Part shown: positions 43,466 through 51,530 of the stretch, one piece after another
How the letters are laid out: the number at the start of each line of letters is the position of its first letter
How positions within the stretch are numbered: the stretch's first letter is position 1
Assembly: GCA_020635725.1 (NCBI GenBank)
Contig: JACJZF010000012.1
Span: 1 to 64,000 of the forward strand
Source of the DNA: Flavobacteriales bacterium
Lineage (GTDB): Bacteria > Bacteroidota > Bacteroidia > Flavobacteriales_F > PHOS-HE28
Reading direction: 5' to 3'
DNA: 64,000 nt
Position numbers and translations under genes: made by a program
The notes under the pieces: model-generated
The model's input: only the letters and a program-made list of their open reading frames with translations
The model's database searches: none
Told to the model about the DNA's origin: nothing

Positions 43466-45562
43466 TCAATCGCCCTCGGCGATCAAGGTGACCGTGCCGC
43501 GCTCTTCGACCAATTTGCCTGAGCCGCTCCGCACCGAGCAGTAGTAGGCGTAGATGCCGATGGGCATCACCTGGCTGCCCACCACGCCGTCCCACCCCTC
43601 AGCGGGGTCATCGGTCTCCCAAATGACCTGCCCCCATCTATTGATTATCAACAGTTTATACTCTTCCACATCAACGAATCCTATAACCGGCTTGAAGACC
43701 GGATTGTAGGGGCTTCCCACCACGAAGGCGTTCGGGATGAAGACCAGATCCTGTTGCGGGGCGCAGCTCACATTGCTCGCTGATCGCGCGTTGATCGTGC
43801 TGGGATTCCCGGCCTCAATTGCTTCCACGTAGTAGCAGAAATCGCCGGTGAGCGCGATGAAGGGATTCACGTCATCAGCATACGACCAAGGGTCTGCGGG
43901 AACCGTGGCGATCAGGTCGAAGGGGCCTTGGGCGATGCTCCGGTAGATGTTGTACCCGGCGACCACCCCGGCCCATTCACTGTAGCCGTTCCAGGAGAGC
44001 CGGCTCACGCCGCCGAGCTCCCCCCGGGCTTGCAGCACGATGCTGCCGCCGAGGTTGCTCTCCACCGCACCGCTGCTGCAGCTATCGAGCACCAGCATGC
44101 GATACCGGTAGCCGTTCACCGCAGTGTTCACATCGCCATCGGTCCATTGGATCACCGGCCCGGCGTTCGCGCCGAACTGCTCCACCTCCACGAACGGGCC
44201 GCCGTTGGTGGAACGCAGCAAGCGGTATCCGCCCGGCTCCGCGGTGTAGTCCACGCTATCGACCACCAGAATGGTCGAAGGCCCGGTGACCGTGACGGTG
44301 CGCAGGTAATTGCCCTGTGGGATGGCAGGATACGCGGTGAAGAGGCAGGTCTTATTCGAGAGCGATGCTGGGAGACCTGGTCCCTGCACGGCCTTGATCA
44401 CATAGCAATAGGTATGGCCTGGCAGCACTGCGTGATCGAAGCTGCTGGCGCCTCCGCTCAGATTCGCGAGCAGCGCCCACGGCCCGCCATCGCGTTGCAC
44501 CAGGATCTCCTGGCTCTGCGGAGCCCAGCCGCCATAAGGGGTCCAGAACAGGTGCACCAGCGCGGCGCAACGATCGTAGGTGGTGCGGGCGTGCATGGTG
44601 GTATGCGGTGCCCCGGTGGCACTGGTGTTGGGGCTCGGCGGGGTGCCCGTCTCGCAGGTATCGAACGCCGCGATGGTGAAGCTCTCCGGGCCGTCGAACG
44701 GCCAGCTATCGGGCCACGCGTACGAGGTATTGCCCTGCCCGAAGACGGTATCGATGATCACCCCGCCGCTCGGTCCGTTCCACACGATGATGTAGCCATC
44801 GGTATCCGGCTCCGGGGGTTGGGCCCACGTGATGTTCGAGAGACCCGTGAGCGTATCGACGCTGACCACGGAGATCACCGGCACGGAGGGCGGCGTGACA
44901 TCGTGAAAGATCTCGCCGTCGCGGTTGCTGAAGGAGACGCAGCCTTGGGCATCCTCCAATCCTACGCGGAAGGTGAGCGAATCCTCGCAGATGGAAACCA
45001 GCCATTGATAGCTGAAGGTGGTGGTGCTCACCGTGGCCACCTGGCTCCAAGTGCCAATGGGATATTCCAACCAGACCGAGAACTCAGCACCCGAGGTTGG
45101 CGAGACGGCCGGCGCGTTCCAGGAGAGATTCGCGCTGCCCAACGGCGTGCTCTGAAAGACCTGCAGGAAGATGGTGGCGACCGTATCGCTCGGTACCGAG
45201 GTATTCGGCGGTGGCGAGGTGGAAACCGTGGTGAGGTAATAGAACTGCGGGCCACCATTGGCGCCAGCCCCGAAATGAGCATAGCTCGCCTGCCCGCAAG
45301 GAACGGTGGTGAGCAACGTGAAGGGCCCCGCGGCGTTATCGGCATGCCATACCTCGTACTGCAAGCAATCGCCGTTGGGGTCCGGCGGAAGCGACCAGTT
45401 GAGCGTGACATCGCCGCTGACATTGGCCGATGCGCAACGCAAGACTGGGGGATCGAGCACCACGGCCCACGCGCTAGTGCCCGTGAGGCATGCCAACACC
45501 AGAGCAGCCAAGCGGCTTCGCCTTGGAAGGCCATGAGCAGCAATCACGTACCATAGACGCAT
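43466..45562 (-). CDS. FN3-domain secreted protein with T9SS type B (gliding-associated) sorting domain
   Basis: A 698-residue protein with a signal peptide (1-35), several fibronectin type III-like domains (e.g. DVTLNWSLPPDPNGDCLQYEVW near the start; about six in all) and a C-terminal CHU_C/T9SS type B domain: VFIPNAFVVG, YKLLIINRWGQVIWET, GWDGVVGSQVMPIGIYAYY. Cargo of T9SS exported to the surface or medium. Start at 45562 chosen for the signal peptide. The conserved YKLLIINRWG segment uses AT-rich codons unlike the rest (see findings). Confidence 0.88.
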   Translation of the reverse strand: MRLWYVIAAHGLPRRSRLAALVLACLTGTSAWAVVLDPPVLRCASANVSGDVTLNWSLPPDPNGDCLQYEVWHADNAAGPFTLLTTVPCGQASYAHFGAGANGGPQFYYLTTVSTSPPPNTSVPSDTVATIFLQVFQSTPLGSANLSWNAPAVSPTSGAEFSVWLEYPIGTWSQVATVSTTTFSYQWLVSICEDSLTFRVGLEDAQGCVSFSNRDGEIFHDVTPPSVPVISVVSVDTLTGLSNITWAQPPEPDTDGYIIVWNGPSGGVIIDTVFGQGNTSYAWPDSWPFDGPESFTIAAFDTCETGTPPSPNTSATGAPHTTMHARTTYDRCAALVHLFWTPYGGWAPQSQEILVQRDGGPWALLANLSGGASSFDHAVLPGHTYCYVIKAVQGPGLPASLSNKTCLFTAYPAIPQGNYLRTVTVTGPSTILVVDSVDYTAEPGGYRLLRSTNGGPFVEVEQFGANAGPVIQWTDGDVNTAVNGYRYRMLVLDSCSSGAVESNLGGSIVLQARGELGGVSRLSWNGYSEWAGVVAGYNIYRSIAQGPFDLIATVPADPWSYADDVNPFIALTGDFCYYVEAIEAGNPSTINARSASNVSCAPQQDLVFIPNAFVVGSPYNPVFKPVIGFVDVEEYKLLIINRWGQVIWETDDPAEGWDGVVGSQVMPIGIYAYYCSVRSGSGKLVEERGTVTLIAEGD

Positions 45563-45591
45563 TGCATGCCTGCTTTGTTGCCGTCTGAGCC

Positions 45592-46551
45592 TCATACGAC
45601 CCGTGCGGTGCTGGCGAGAAGCGCCCTCCGCTCCTCGTATTCGTGCATGATCTCCGCTACGATCTGCCCGGCCGGCAGTATGGTGCCGATGCGTCCGCTG
45701 ACCTGTCCGATCTCGAGCTCGCCCTCTTCGAGATCACCCTCGAACATGCCCTTTTTCGCACGCCCTCTTCCGAGTATCTCCCGCAGCTGCTCCACTGGGG
45801 CATGCGCGCCGTACGCGGCAGCCACCTGCGCATAGAACGCGTTCTTGATCAAGCGAACCGGGGTTATTTCCTTCAGTGTCAGAACAGTATCTCCCTCTTT
45901 GGCACTCGCCACCCGCTGTTTGAAGGCCGGGTGCGCGGAACTCTCCTCCGAGCACACGAAGCGGCTGCCGATCTGCACGGCATCGGCACCTAAAGCCATG
46001 GCGGCCAGCATGCTGCGGCCATCGGCAATGCCGCCTGCCGCGATCACGGGCAGCTGTATGGCATCGCGAACCATGGGGACGAGCACCATGGTAGTGGTCT
46101 CTTCGCGCCCATTGTGTCCACCGGCCTCAAAGCCCTCGGCCACCACGGCATCCACGCCCGCCGCCTCGGCTTTCAGGGCGAACTTCACGCTGCTGACCAC
46201 GTGGGCCACCTTCACCCCGGACGCTTTGAGGGTGCTGGTCCATTGGCCCGGATTGCCCGCTGAGGTGAAGGCGATGGGCACCCCTTCATCCATGATGGTG
46301 CGCATATGCGCCTCCAAATCAGGGTAAAGCATGGGCACGTTCACGGCGAAGGGCTTGTCCGTGGCGGCTTTGCACTTGCGCACGTGCTCGCGCAGCACCT
46401 CGGGGTACATGGAGCCCGCACCGATGATGCCGAGGCCGCCCGCATTGCTTACCGCAGCGGCCAATCGCCAGCCAGAGCACCAGATCATGCCGGCCTGAAT
46501 GATCGGGTAGCGGATGCCGAAGTTGGCGCAGACCCTGTTCTCCATCTCCAT
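45592..46551 (-). CDS. Nitronate monooxygenase-like flavoprotein
   Basis: A 319-residue TIM-barrel flavoenzyme of the nitronate monooxygenase (2-nitropropane dioxygenase) family: YPIIQAGMIWCSGWRLAAAVSNAGGLGIIGAGS at the start, EGFEAGGHNGREET with the FMN-contacting loop, PVIAAGGIADGRSMLAAMALGADAVQIGSRFVCSEE. The family also contains FabK-type enoyl reductases and I cannot separate them by eye. The start at 46551 fits a TAGTTTTG box 6 nt upstream. Confidence 0.88.
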   Translation of the reverse strand: MEMENRVCANFGIRYPIIQAGMIWCSGWRLAAAVSNAGGLGIIGAGSMYPEVLREHVRKCKAATDKPFAVNVPMLYPDLEAHMRTIMDEGVPIAFTSAGNPGQWTSTLKASGVKVAHVVSSVKFALKAEAAGVDAVVAEGFEAGGHNGREETTTMVLVPMVRDAIQLPVIAAGGIADGRSMLAAMALGADAVQIGSRFVCSEESSAHPAFKQRVASAKEGDTVLTLKEITPVRLIKNAFYAQVAAAYGAHAPVEQLREILGRGRAKKGMFEGDLEEGELEIGQVSGRIGTILPAGQIVAEIMHEYEERRALLASTARVV

Positions 46552-46557
46552 GGACGG

Positions 46558-46565
46558 CAAAACTA
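46558..46565 (-). promoter_or_regulatory. -7 box upstream of nitronate monooxygenase-like gene
   Basis: TAGTTTTG on the minus strand, exact TAnnTTTG match, 6 nt before the ATG at 46551. Confidence 0.55.
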
Positions 46566-46651
46566 CCGGGTACGTCGATCACGTAGAAAGCCTTTGGCGA
46601 TCGTTGATATCCAAGCCTTTCCCATGCCCCGGAAGCCCGAAAGAACTTTGT

Positions 46652-46659
46652 TATGTTTG
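46652..46659 (+). promoter_or_regulatory. Promoter box of the PorG-like gene
   Basis: TATGTTTG, exact TAnnTTTG match, 36 nt before the ATG at 46696. Confidence 0.55.
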
Positions 46660-46695
46660 CCCGGAGTAGGGGTCAGACCTCTTGTGAACGCACGC

Positions 46696-47628
46696 ATGAG
46701 CAACAGCACATTACGCATTCTGCTGGCGGGAGCCATTGGGGTCTTCGGGCTCGAGGCTGCCCAGGCGCAATACGCATGGGACGTGGGCATCCACCTGGGT
46801 GGGGCCAATTACCTGGGCGAGATGGGCGGTGTAGATCAACCGCGACGGGATTTCGTATGGGACATGAAGCTGGGGCAGACGCGTTGGGCCGTGGGCGGAT
46901 TCGCTCGCCGCAAGCTCAACCGCATGATCTCGGTGAACGCCGGCCTGCTGTACCTGCGCATCCAAGGCGCCGACGCCCTTACGGAGGACTATCGCCCGCG
47001 CCGCGGCCGGAACCTGAATTTCCGGAACGACATGTTGGAGCTGTACGTGCGACCGGAGTTCACCATTTACCAGGATAACGACCTCGGCGGGCGCGGCAAG
47101 TACAAGCTCGACTTCCGCCTCTTCGGCTATGTGGGCGCGGCCGTGTACTACCACAACCCCAAGGGTCAGATCAACCGCGAAGGCGATTTCTACGCGCTGC
47201 AGCCGCTGACCACGGAACTGGTCGACTACTCCCGCATCGGCTTCGCGGTGCCGGCCGGCATCGGTTTCCACTTCACCAAGAAGCGGCGTCACCGCTTCGG
47301 CTGGGACATGGGCTGGCGCACCACCTTCACCGATTATCTGGACGACGTGAGCTCGACCTACGCGGACCCGGGCCAGCTGCCCAGCCAGCTGGCCGTGGAC
47401 CTGGCGAACCAAACAGCCTATGCCTACGCGCTCGATCCCACCCTGCCCCATCCGAACAACTACAACGCGGGAGCCATCCGCGGCGATCCAACGCACAACG
47501 ACAGTTACCTGACCATGACCTTCACTTACAGCTACGTGCTGCGTGGTCAGTCGAACTTCTACCGGCAGCGCTACAACTGGATCCGCGGGACCAAGCGTGT
47601 AGGCCGCAAGTCGCGAGCGAAGTTCTAA
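46696..47628 (+). CDS. PorG-like outer-membrane protein (DUF6089)
   Basis: A 310-residue protein with a signal peptide (1-24, ending AAQAQ) and a beta-barrel body: YAWDVGIHLGGANYLGEMGGVDQPRRDFVWDMKLGQTRWAVGGFARR is typical of the DUF6089/PorG family that contributes to type IX secretion in Porphyromonas and flavobacteria. YSYVLRGQSNFYRQRYNW near the end. The start is placed at 46696, inside a longer frame, since the signal peptide begins there. Family naming from memory; role in T9SS is inferred. Confidence 0.82.
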   Translation: MSNSTLRILLAGAIGVFGLEAAQAQYAWDVGIHLGGANYLGEMGGVDQPRRDFVWDMKLGQTRWAVGGFARRKLNRMISVNAGLLYLRIQGADALTEDYRPRRGRNLNFRNDMLELYVRPEFTIYQDNDLGGRGKYKLDFRLFGYVGAAVYYHNPKGQINREGDFYALQPLTTELVDYSRIGFAVPAGIGFHFTKKRRHRFGWDMGWRTTFTDYLDDVSSTYADPGQLPSQLAVDLANQTAYAYALDPTLPHPNNYNAGAIRGDPTHNDSYLTMTFTYSYVLRGQSNFYRQRYNWIRGTKRVGRKSRAKF

Positions 47629-47648
47629 GCAACCTTTGCAACACTGCA

Positions 47649-47678
47649 GAAGCCGGGCTGGTTGCCCGGCTTCTTCTT
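47649..47678 (+). terminator. Terminator after the PorG-like gene
   Basis: A perfect 10-bp stem GAAGCCGGGC/GCCCGGCTTC with loop TGGTT, followed by TTCTTT on the plus strand, 20 nt after the stop. Confidence 0.85.
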
Positions 47679-47685
47679 TCCTGCC

Positions 47686-49560
47686 CTATTCGATTCCGTT
47701 ACGCTCCAGCCAATCGGCCAGGACGACCAGGTTCCACATGCGCGACCAGTTCACGCGCTTGTCCTGAGCAAGGAATCGGAGCCATTGCCCCATTGCGGCT
47801 CCTTCGCGGAATTCCGGTCGGGCGTCAAGCTTGTTGATCCGCGCTTCGCAGAAGGCGCGCAACTCATTGCGCATCCACTGCTCCCAGGGCAGCGTGAAGC
47901 CCATCTTAGGCCGGTTGGCCACCTCTGGAGGAAGCAGATCGCCCAGCGATTCGACCAGGAGTTTCTTGGGCGAATGCGGGTATTTGACACGGTCGCTCAC
48001 GCCCAGCACGAACTCCACGAGATCATGATCGAGGAATGGCACCCTCACCTCGAGCGCATGCGCCATGCTCATCTGATCGGTATCTCGAAGCAGCACATTC
48101 TGCAGGTATGTCGAGAGTTCACCAAGGGATACCTGACTGAGGAAAGGCAGCGCGTGCCCGCCGTCGCTGCGGATGAGGCCGCGCAGGATCGTGCTCACCC
48201 GATTCTCGGGCAATCGGTCACGCGCGATCAGCCCCACCAGGTCGCGACCGGTGAATATCAGGCGCGAGATGGGGAACGTATCGTCCACGGAGAAGGCATC
48301 GAGCCGGAGCAACTCGCCCATCTTGTCCGAGGCGATCGATGGCCGTGCAGCGCCGATCGCTGCGGCGCCCATACGTCGGAGAAAGGCGGGGAACTGGGTG
48401 ATCCATCGCTTCTCCCACAGCTCCAACGTACGCGTGAAGACCGGGTAGCCCGCGAAGACCTCATCGCCACCGAGGCCGCTCAGCGCCATGGTGATGCCTG
48501 CCTCCTTGGTCACTTTGGAGACCACGTAGGTGTTGGGGCCATCGGCGCTCGGATGGTCCATGGCTGCGAGCGCATCGGGCAGCAAACGCAGCATATCGGC
48601 GGGCTGGAGCCGGATGGCGGTGTGCTTGGTGCCGAACTTCCTGGCGACGATGCGTGCGTAGCGCTCCTCCGAGAACTCCTCCTCATCGAACACGACCGAG
48701 AACGTATGGACCGGCGCGGTACTGGCCTGGGCCATGAGCCCCACCACGGCGCTGCTGTCGATGCCGCCGGAAAGGAAGGCGCCGAAGGGCACGTCACTCA
48801 CGAGGCGCTTCTCCACCGCACGTGAGAGCCTTTCCCGCACCTGGGCTCGCACGTGCTCAGCGGTCAAGCCTTCCGCATCCTTCCGGGCGGATCCGACCAG
48901 GTCATACCAGCGCTGCACGGTCACCTCTTGATCGCTGATGCGCATCCAATGCCCCGCCTCGAGCATGCGCACACCTTCGATGATGGTGGCCGGCGCATGC
49001 ACGGTCTGGTACCGCAGGTAATCCACCAGGGCGTCCTGATCCAACCGGCGTGGCACGAGGCCCGTTGAGAGCAGCGCGCGCAGCTCGCTGGCGAAGAGAA
49101 GGTGTCGGTCGTCGCGGAACCAGTAGAGCGGCTTGATGCCCATGCGGTCGCGCGCGAGGAAGAGCTCGTCAGTGGCGCTATCATGGATCGCGAAGGCGAA
49201 CATGCCATGCAGCCGGTGCAGGCAATCAGCGCCCCAGCGCGCATAGGCGGCGAGCAGCACCTCGGTATCACCGCCCGTGCGCCAGACGGCATCGGGCATG
49301 GCCTGCTTCAGCTCCCGGTAGTTGTAGATCTCTCCGTTGAAGACGATGGTGTAGCGTCCATCGGCGCTGCGGAAGGGCTGGTTGCTCGCGGGCGAGAGGT
49401 CGATGATGCTCAGCCGACGGTGCCCGAGCACGTTGTTGCCGAGCCGTTCGACGCCATCGGCATCGGGCCCACGGTGCGCGATGGCCGCGTTCATCCGTCG
49501 AACGAGCGCCTCGGGGTCGTTCAGCCCCTCAAGCCCGTGGATGCCCGTGATGCCGCACAT
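47686..49560 (-). CDS. asnB: Asparagine synthase (glutamine-hydrolysing)
   Basis: A 624-residue class-B asparagine synthase: Cys2 at the N-terminal glutaminase (MCGITGIHG), glutaminase segment HRRLSIIDLSPASNQPF and FNGEIYNYRELK, then the ATP pyrophosphatase domain with SGGIDSSAVVG (about 257-267). In surface-polysaccharide loci such enzymes often amidate a sugar acid rather than make free asparagine; its place as last gene of the CotH/O-antigen operon supports that as an inference. Its ATG overlaps the SDR stop by one base. Confidence 0.93.
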   Translation of the reverse strand: MCGITGIHGLEGLNDPEALVRRMNAAIAHRGPDADGVERLGNNVLGHRRLSIIDLSPASNQPFRSADGRYTIVFNGEIYNYRELKQAMPDAVWRTGGDTEVLLAAYARWGADCLHRLHGMFAFAIHDSATDELFLARDRMGIKPLYWFRDDRHLLFASELRALLSTGLVPRRLDQDALVDYLRYQTVHAPATIIEGVRMLEAGHWMRISDQEVTVQRWYDLVGSARKDAEGLTAEHVRAQVRERLSRAVEKRLVSDVPFGAFLSGGIDSSAVVGLMAQASTAPVHTFSVVFDEEEFSEERYARIVARKFGTKHTAIRLQPADMLRLLPDALAAMDHPSADGPNTYVVSKVTKEAGITMALSGLGGDEVFAGYPVFTRTLELWEKRWITQFPAFLRRMGAAAIGAARPSIASDKMGELLRLDAFSVDDTFPISRLIFTGRDLVGLIARDRLPENRVSTILRGLIRSDGGHALPFLSQVSLGELSTYLQNVLLRDTDQMSMAHALEVRVPFLDHDLVEFVLGVSDRVKYPHSPKKLLVESLGDLLPPEVANRPKMGFTLPWEQWMRNELRAFCEARINKLDARPEFREGAAMGQWLRFLAQDKRVNWSRMWNLVVLADWLERNGIE

Positions 49561-50495
49561 CAGCGGGCCACGGTGGCGAGAGCGAGGATGCGCTCGAGGC
49601 CCGTGCGCAGGGGCAGCAGGTCGCGGCCCAGCAGCTGGCGCATGCGCGTGATGTCGGGCATGCGGCGGGTCATATCACCTTCCTCCAGGGGCGGCAGATG
49701 CACGATGCGCGAGCGGCTGCCGGTGATCTCGATGATGAGCTCGGCCAGTTCCTTGATCGTGATCTCCGCATCGCTGCCGATGTTCACCACGTCGTTCATC
49801 ACCTCGCCTTGCTCATAGGCGTTGATGCAGGCGTCGATGTTGTCGTCGATGAAACAGAACGTGCGGGTCTGCAGACCGTCGCCGTAAAGGGTGATGTCGT
49901 CGTTGGCCAGCGCGGCGCGGAGGAACTTGCTCACCACGAAATCCTTGCTCTGCTTGGGGCCGTACGTGTTGAAGAAGCGGAACACCGTGTAGTCGAGACC
50001 GTACTCCTTGTGGTAGCTGCGCAGGAAGGCCTCGCCGATGTTCTTCACGATGGCGTAGGGCAGCTTGCTGTTGAGCGGGGTGGTGCGCTCGTTCTGCGGG
50101 ATCTCCACCGGCTCGCCGTACACCTCGCTGCTGCTGCTGTAGAGCACGCGCTTCACGCCGGTGTTCTTCGAGAGGTCGAGGATGTTGCGCAGGCCGTCGA
50201 TGTCGCGCAGCACCATCACGGGGTTCTCGATGGTGCGCTTCACCCCCACCACCGCCGCGTAATGGAACACGTGCTCGAAGCGGTTGGCGTAGAACACCGC
50301 GCTGATGTCCTCGTAGCGATTCACATCGCACTTGATGAAGTGCAGGTTGGGCGGGAGCTCGGCGGGCAGCTTGCGCCGGTCGCCTGTGAGGAGGTTATCG
50401 ACGACGGTGACATCATTGCCGGGCTTGGAGGCCAGGGTGATGGCGAGGTCGCTCGCGATGAAACCGGCGCCGCCGGTGACCAGGATACGTGCCAT
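49560..50495 (-). CDS. NAD-dependent sugar-nucleotide epimerase/dehydratase (SDR)
   Basis: A 311-residue extended short-chain dehydrogenase: Rossmann motif GGAGFIAS (about 8-15), SSSSEVYGEP catalytic Ser/Thr strand, active-site YAIVK (Tyr and Lys about 146-150) and RFFNTYGP. It resembles UDP-glucuronate decarboxylase or UDP-glucose 4-epimerase; exact substrate not resolvable. Precedes asnB with a one-base overlap, and follows the metallophosphoesterase by 21 nt. Confidence 0.9.
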   Translation of the reverse strand: MARILVTGGAGFIASDLAITLASKPGNDVTVVDNLLTGDRRKLPAELPPNLHFIKCDVNRYEDISAVFYANRFEHVFHYAAVVGVKRTIENPVMVLRDIDGLRNILDLSKNTGVKRVLYSSSSEVYGEPVEIPQNERTTPLNSKLPYAIVKNIGEAFLRSYHKEYGLDYTVFRFFNTYGPKQSKDFVVSKFLRAALANDDITLYGDGLQTRTFCFIDDNIDACINAYEQGEVMNDVVNIGSDAEITIKELAELIIEITGSRSRIVHLPPLEEGDMTRRMPDITRMRQLLGRDLLPLRTGLERILALATVAR

Positions 50496-50507
50496 GATTC
50501 GAGGCCG

Positions 50508-50515
50508 TGAAGGTA
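50508..50515 (-). promoter_or_regulatory. Possible internal promoter before the SDR gene
   Basis: TACCTTCA on the minus strand, one mismatch from TAnnTTCG, 12 nt before the SDR start; overlaps the gap after the upstream gene's stop. Confidence 0.3.
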
Positions 50516-50516
50516 C

Positions 50517-51530
50517 CTACCCGCGCCGAAGCAGCCGGCGCACCAGCAAGACGAGCAGCAATGAAAGGGCTGCCCCCCACCAGAACTCGGGCCGGGTCAC
50601 GGTCTTGCGGATGAGGAACGGGAGCAATCGCCAATTGAAGGGCTGGGGCTTGCCCATGTGCGCGCGCCACCACCCGGCATCGTAGGTCTCGGGCGACGCC
50701 AAGCGCTGGCCGGTGAGCGAGAGCGCGCTCCAAGCCACGGAGTCGGGGTACACATCGGCAATGAGCAGGGCATCGCGCGGCAGATCCCGGATGGCGCATT
50801 GGATGAAGGTGATGTTCGGCGCATGCCGTTGGAAGAAGATGCTGCTCGGCGCATCGCCACCCAGACTCCCGCTGATCCAATACACCTGCGCGTTCTTCGC
50901 GATCTCCTGCAGGATGGGATACACCTCCTTCTGGAAGTTGGTGCCGGTGAGCGACCGCGTATTGTCCTTGAAGAGGTCGGTGTATTGCGGGTCGTCTTCG
51001 GACCAGATGGGGCGGTGGGAGATGATGAAGAGCGCGGAGACCAGTCCGGACTGGTGAATCGCTTGGATCTGCTCATCCACCAGGGTGCCATCATGTTCCT
51101 CCAGATCCAAGACGATCACTTCTGCCGGACCACTGGCCCCAGCGACATTCCCGCCACCGGGTGTGATCACCTCCACCCAGGAACCTGCTTTGCCATCATG
51201 ATTCCCCGGCGCGTTGAAGAAGGGCATCTTCAACTTGCTGAACAGGGCCTTGGCATATCGGGCGCTGTCGCTCCGCGCATCCATGTACAGGTCGCCGGTG
51301 CTGAGGAAGAGGTTCGCGCCGAGGCTGTTGATGGTATCGAGGTTGGCGAGCAATGTGCTGGCCGGGTATCCGCTGCGGTTGGTGCTCTCGCCGTGGAAAT
51401 GCCCGCCGATGAGGATCCGGTAATGGCCCGTGCTATCGGCAGGCAGCACCTCGAGCCCGTTGAAGGGTGAACGTTGGCCGTGGGCGATACCGACCAGCGC
51501 GAAGCATGCTATCGCCGGGAGCCACCTCAT
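50517..51530 (-). CDS. Secreted/membrane metallophosphoesterase
   Basis: A 337-residue calcineurin-like phosphoesterase-type protein: signal peptide (1-18), GGHFHGES, STGDLYMDA, PFFNAPGNHDGK (the GNHD metal motif), SHRPIW, and a C-terminal transmembrane helix (about 315-335) with a basic tail. Acts in the periplasm, substrate unknown; in a surface-polymer operon it may trim phosphate or phosphodiesters. Overlaps the CotH/beta-helix gene by 4 nt. Confidence 0.82.
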   Translation of the reverse strand: MRWLPAIACFALVGIAHGQRSPFNGLEVLPADSTGHYRILIGGHFHGESTNRSGYPASTLLANLDTINSLGANLFLSTGDLYMDARSDSARYAKALFSKLKMPFFNAPGNHDGKAGSWVEVITPGGGNVAGASGPAEVIVLDLEEHDGTLVDEQIQAIHQSGLVSALFIISHRPIWSEDDPQYTDLFKDNTRSLTGTNFQKEVYPILQEIAKNAQVYWISGSLGGDAPSSIFFQRHAPNITFIQCAIRDLPRDALLIADVYPDSVAWSALSLTGQRLASPETYDAGWWRAHMGKPQPFNWRLLPFLIRKTVTRPEFWWGAALSLLLVLLVRRLLRRG

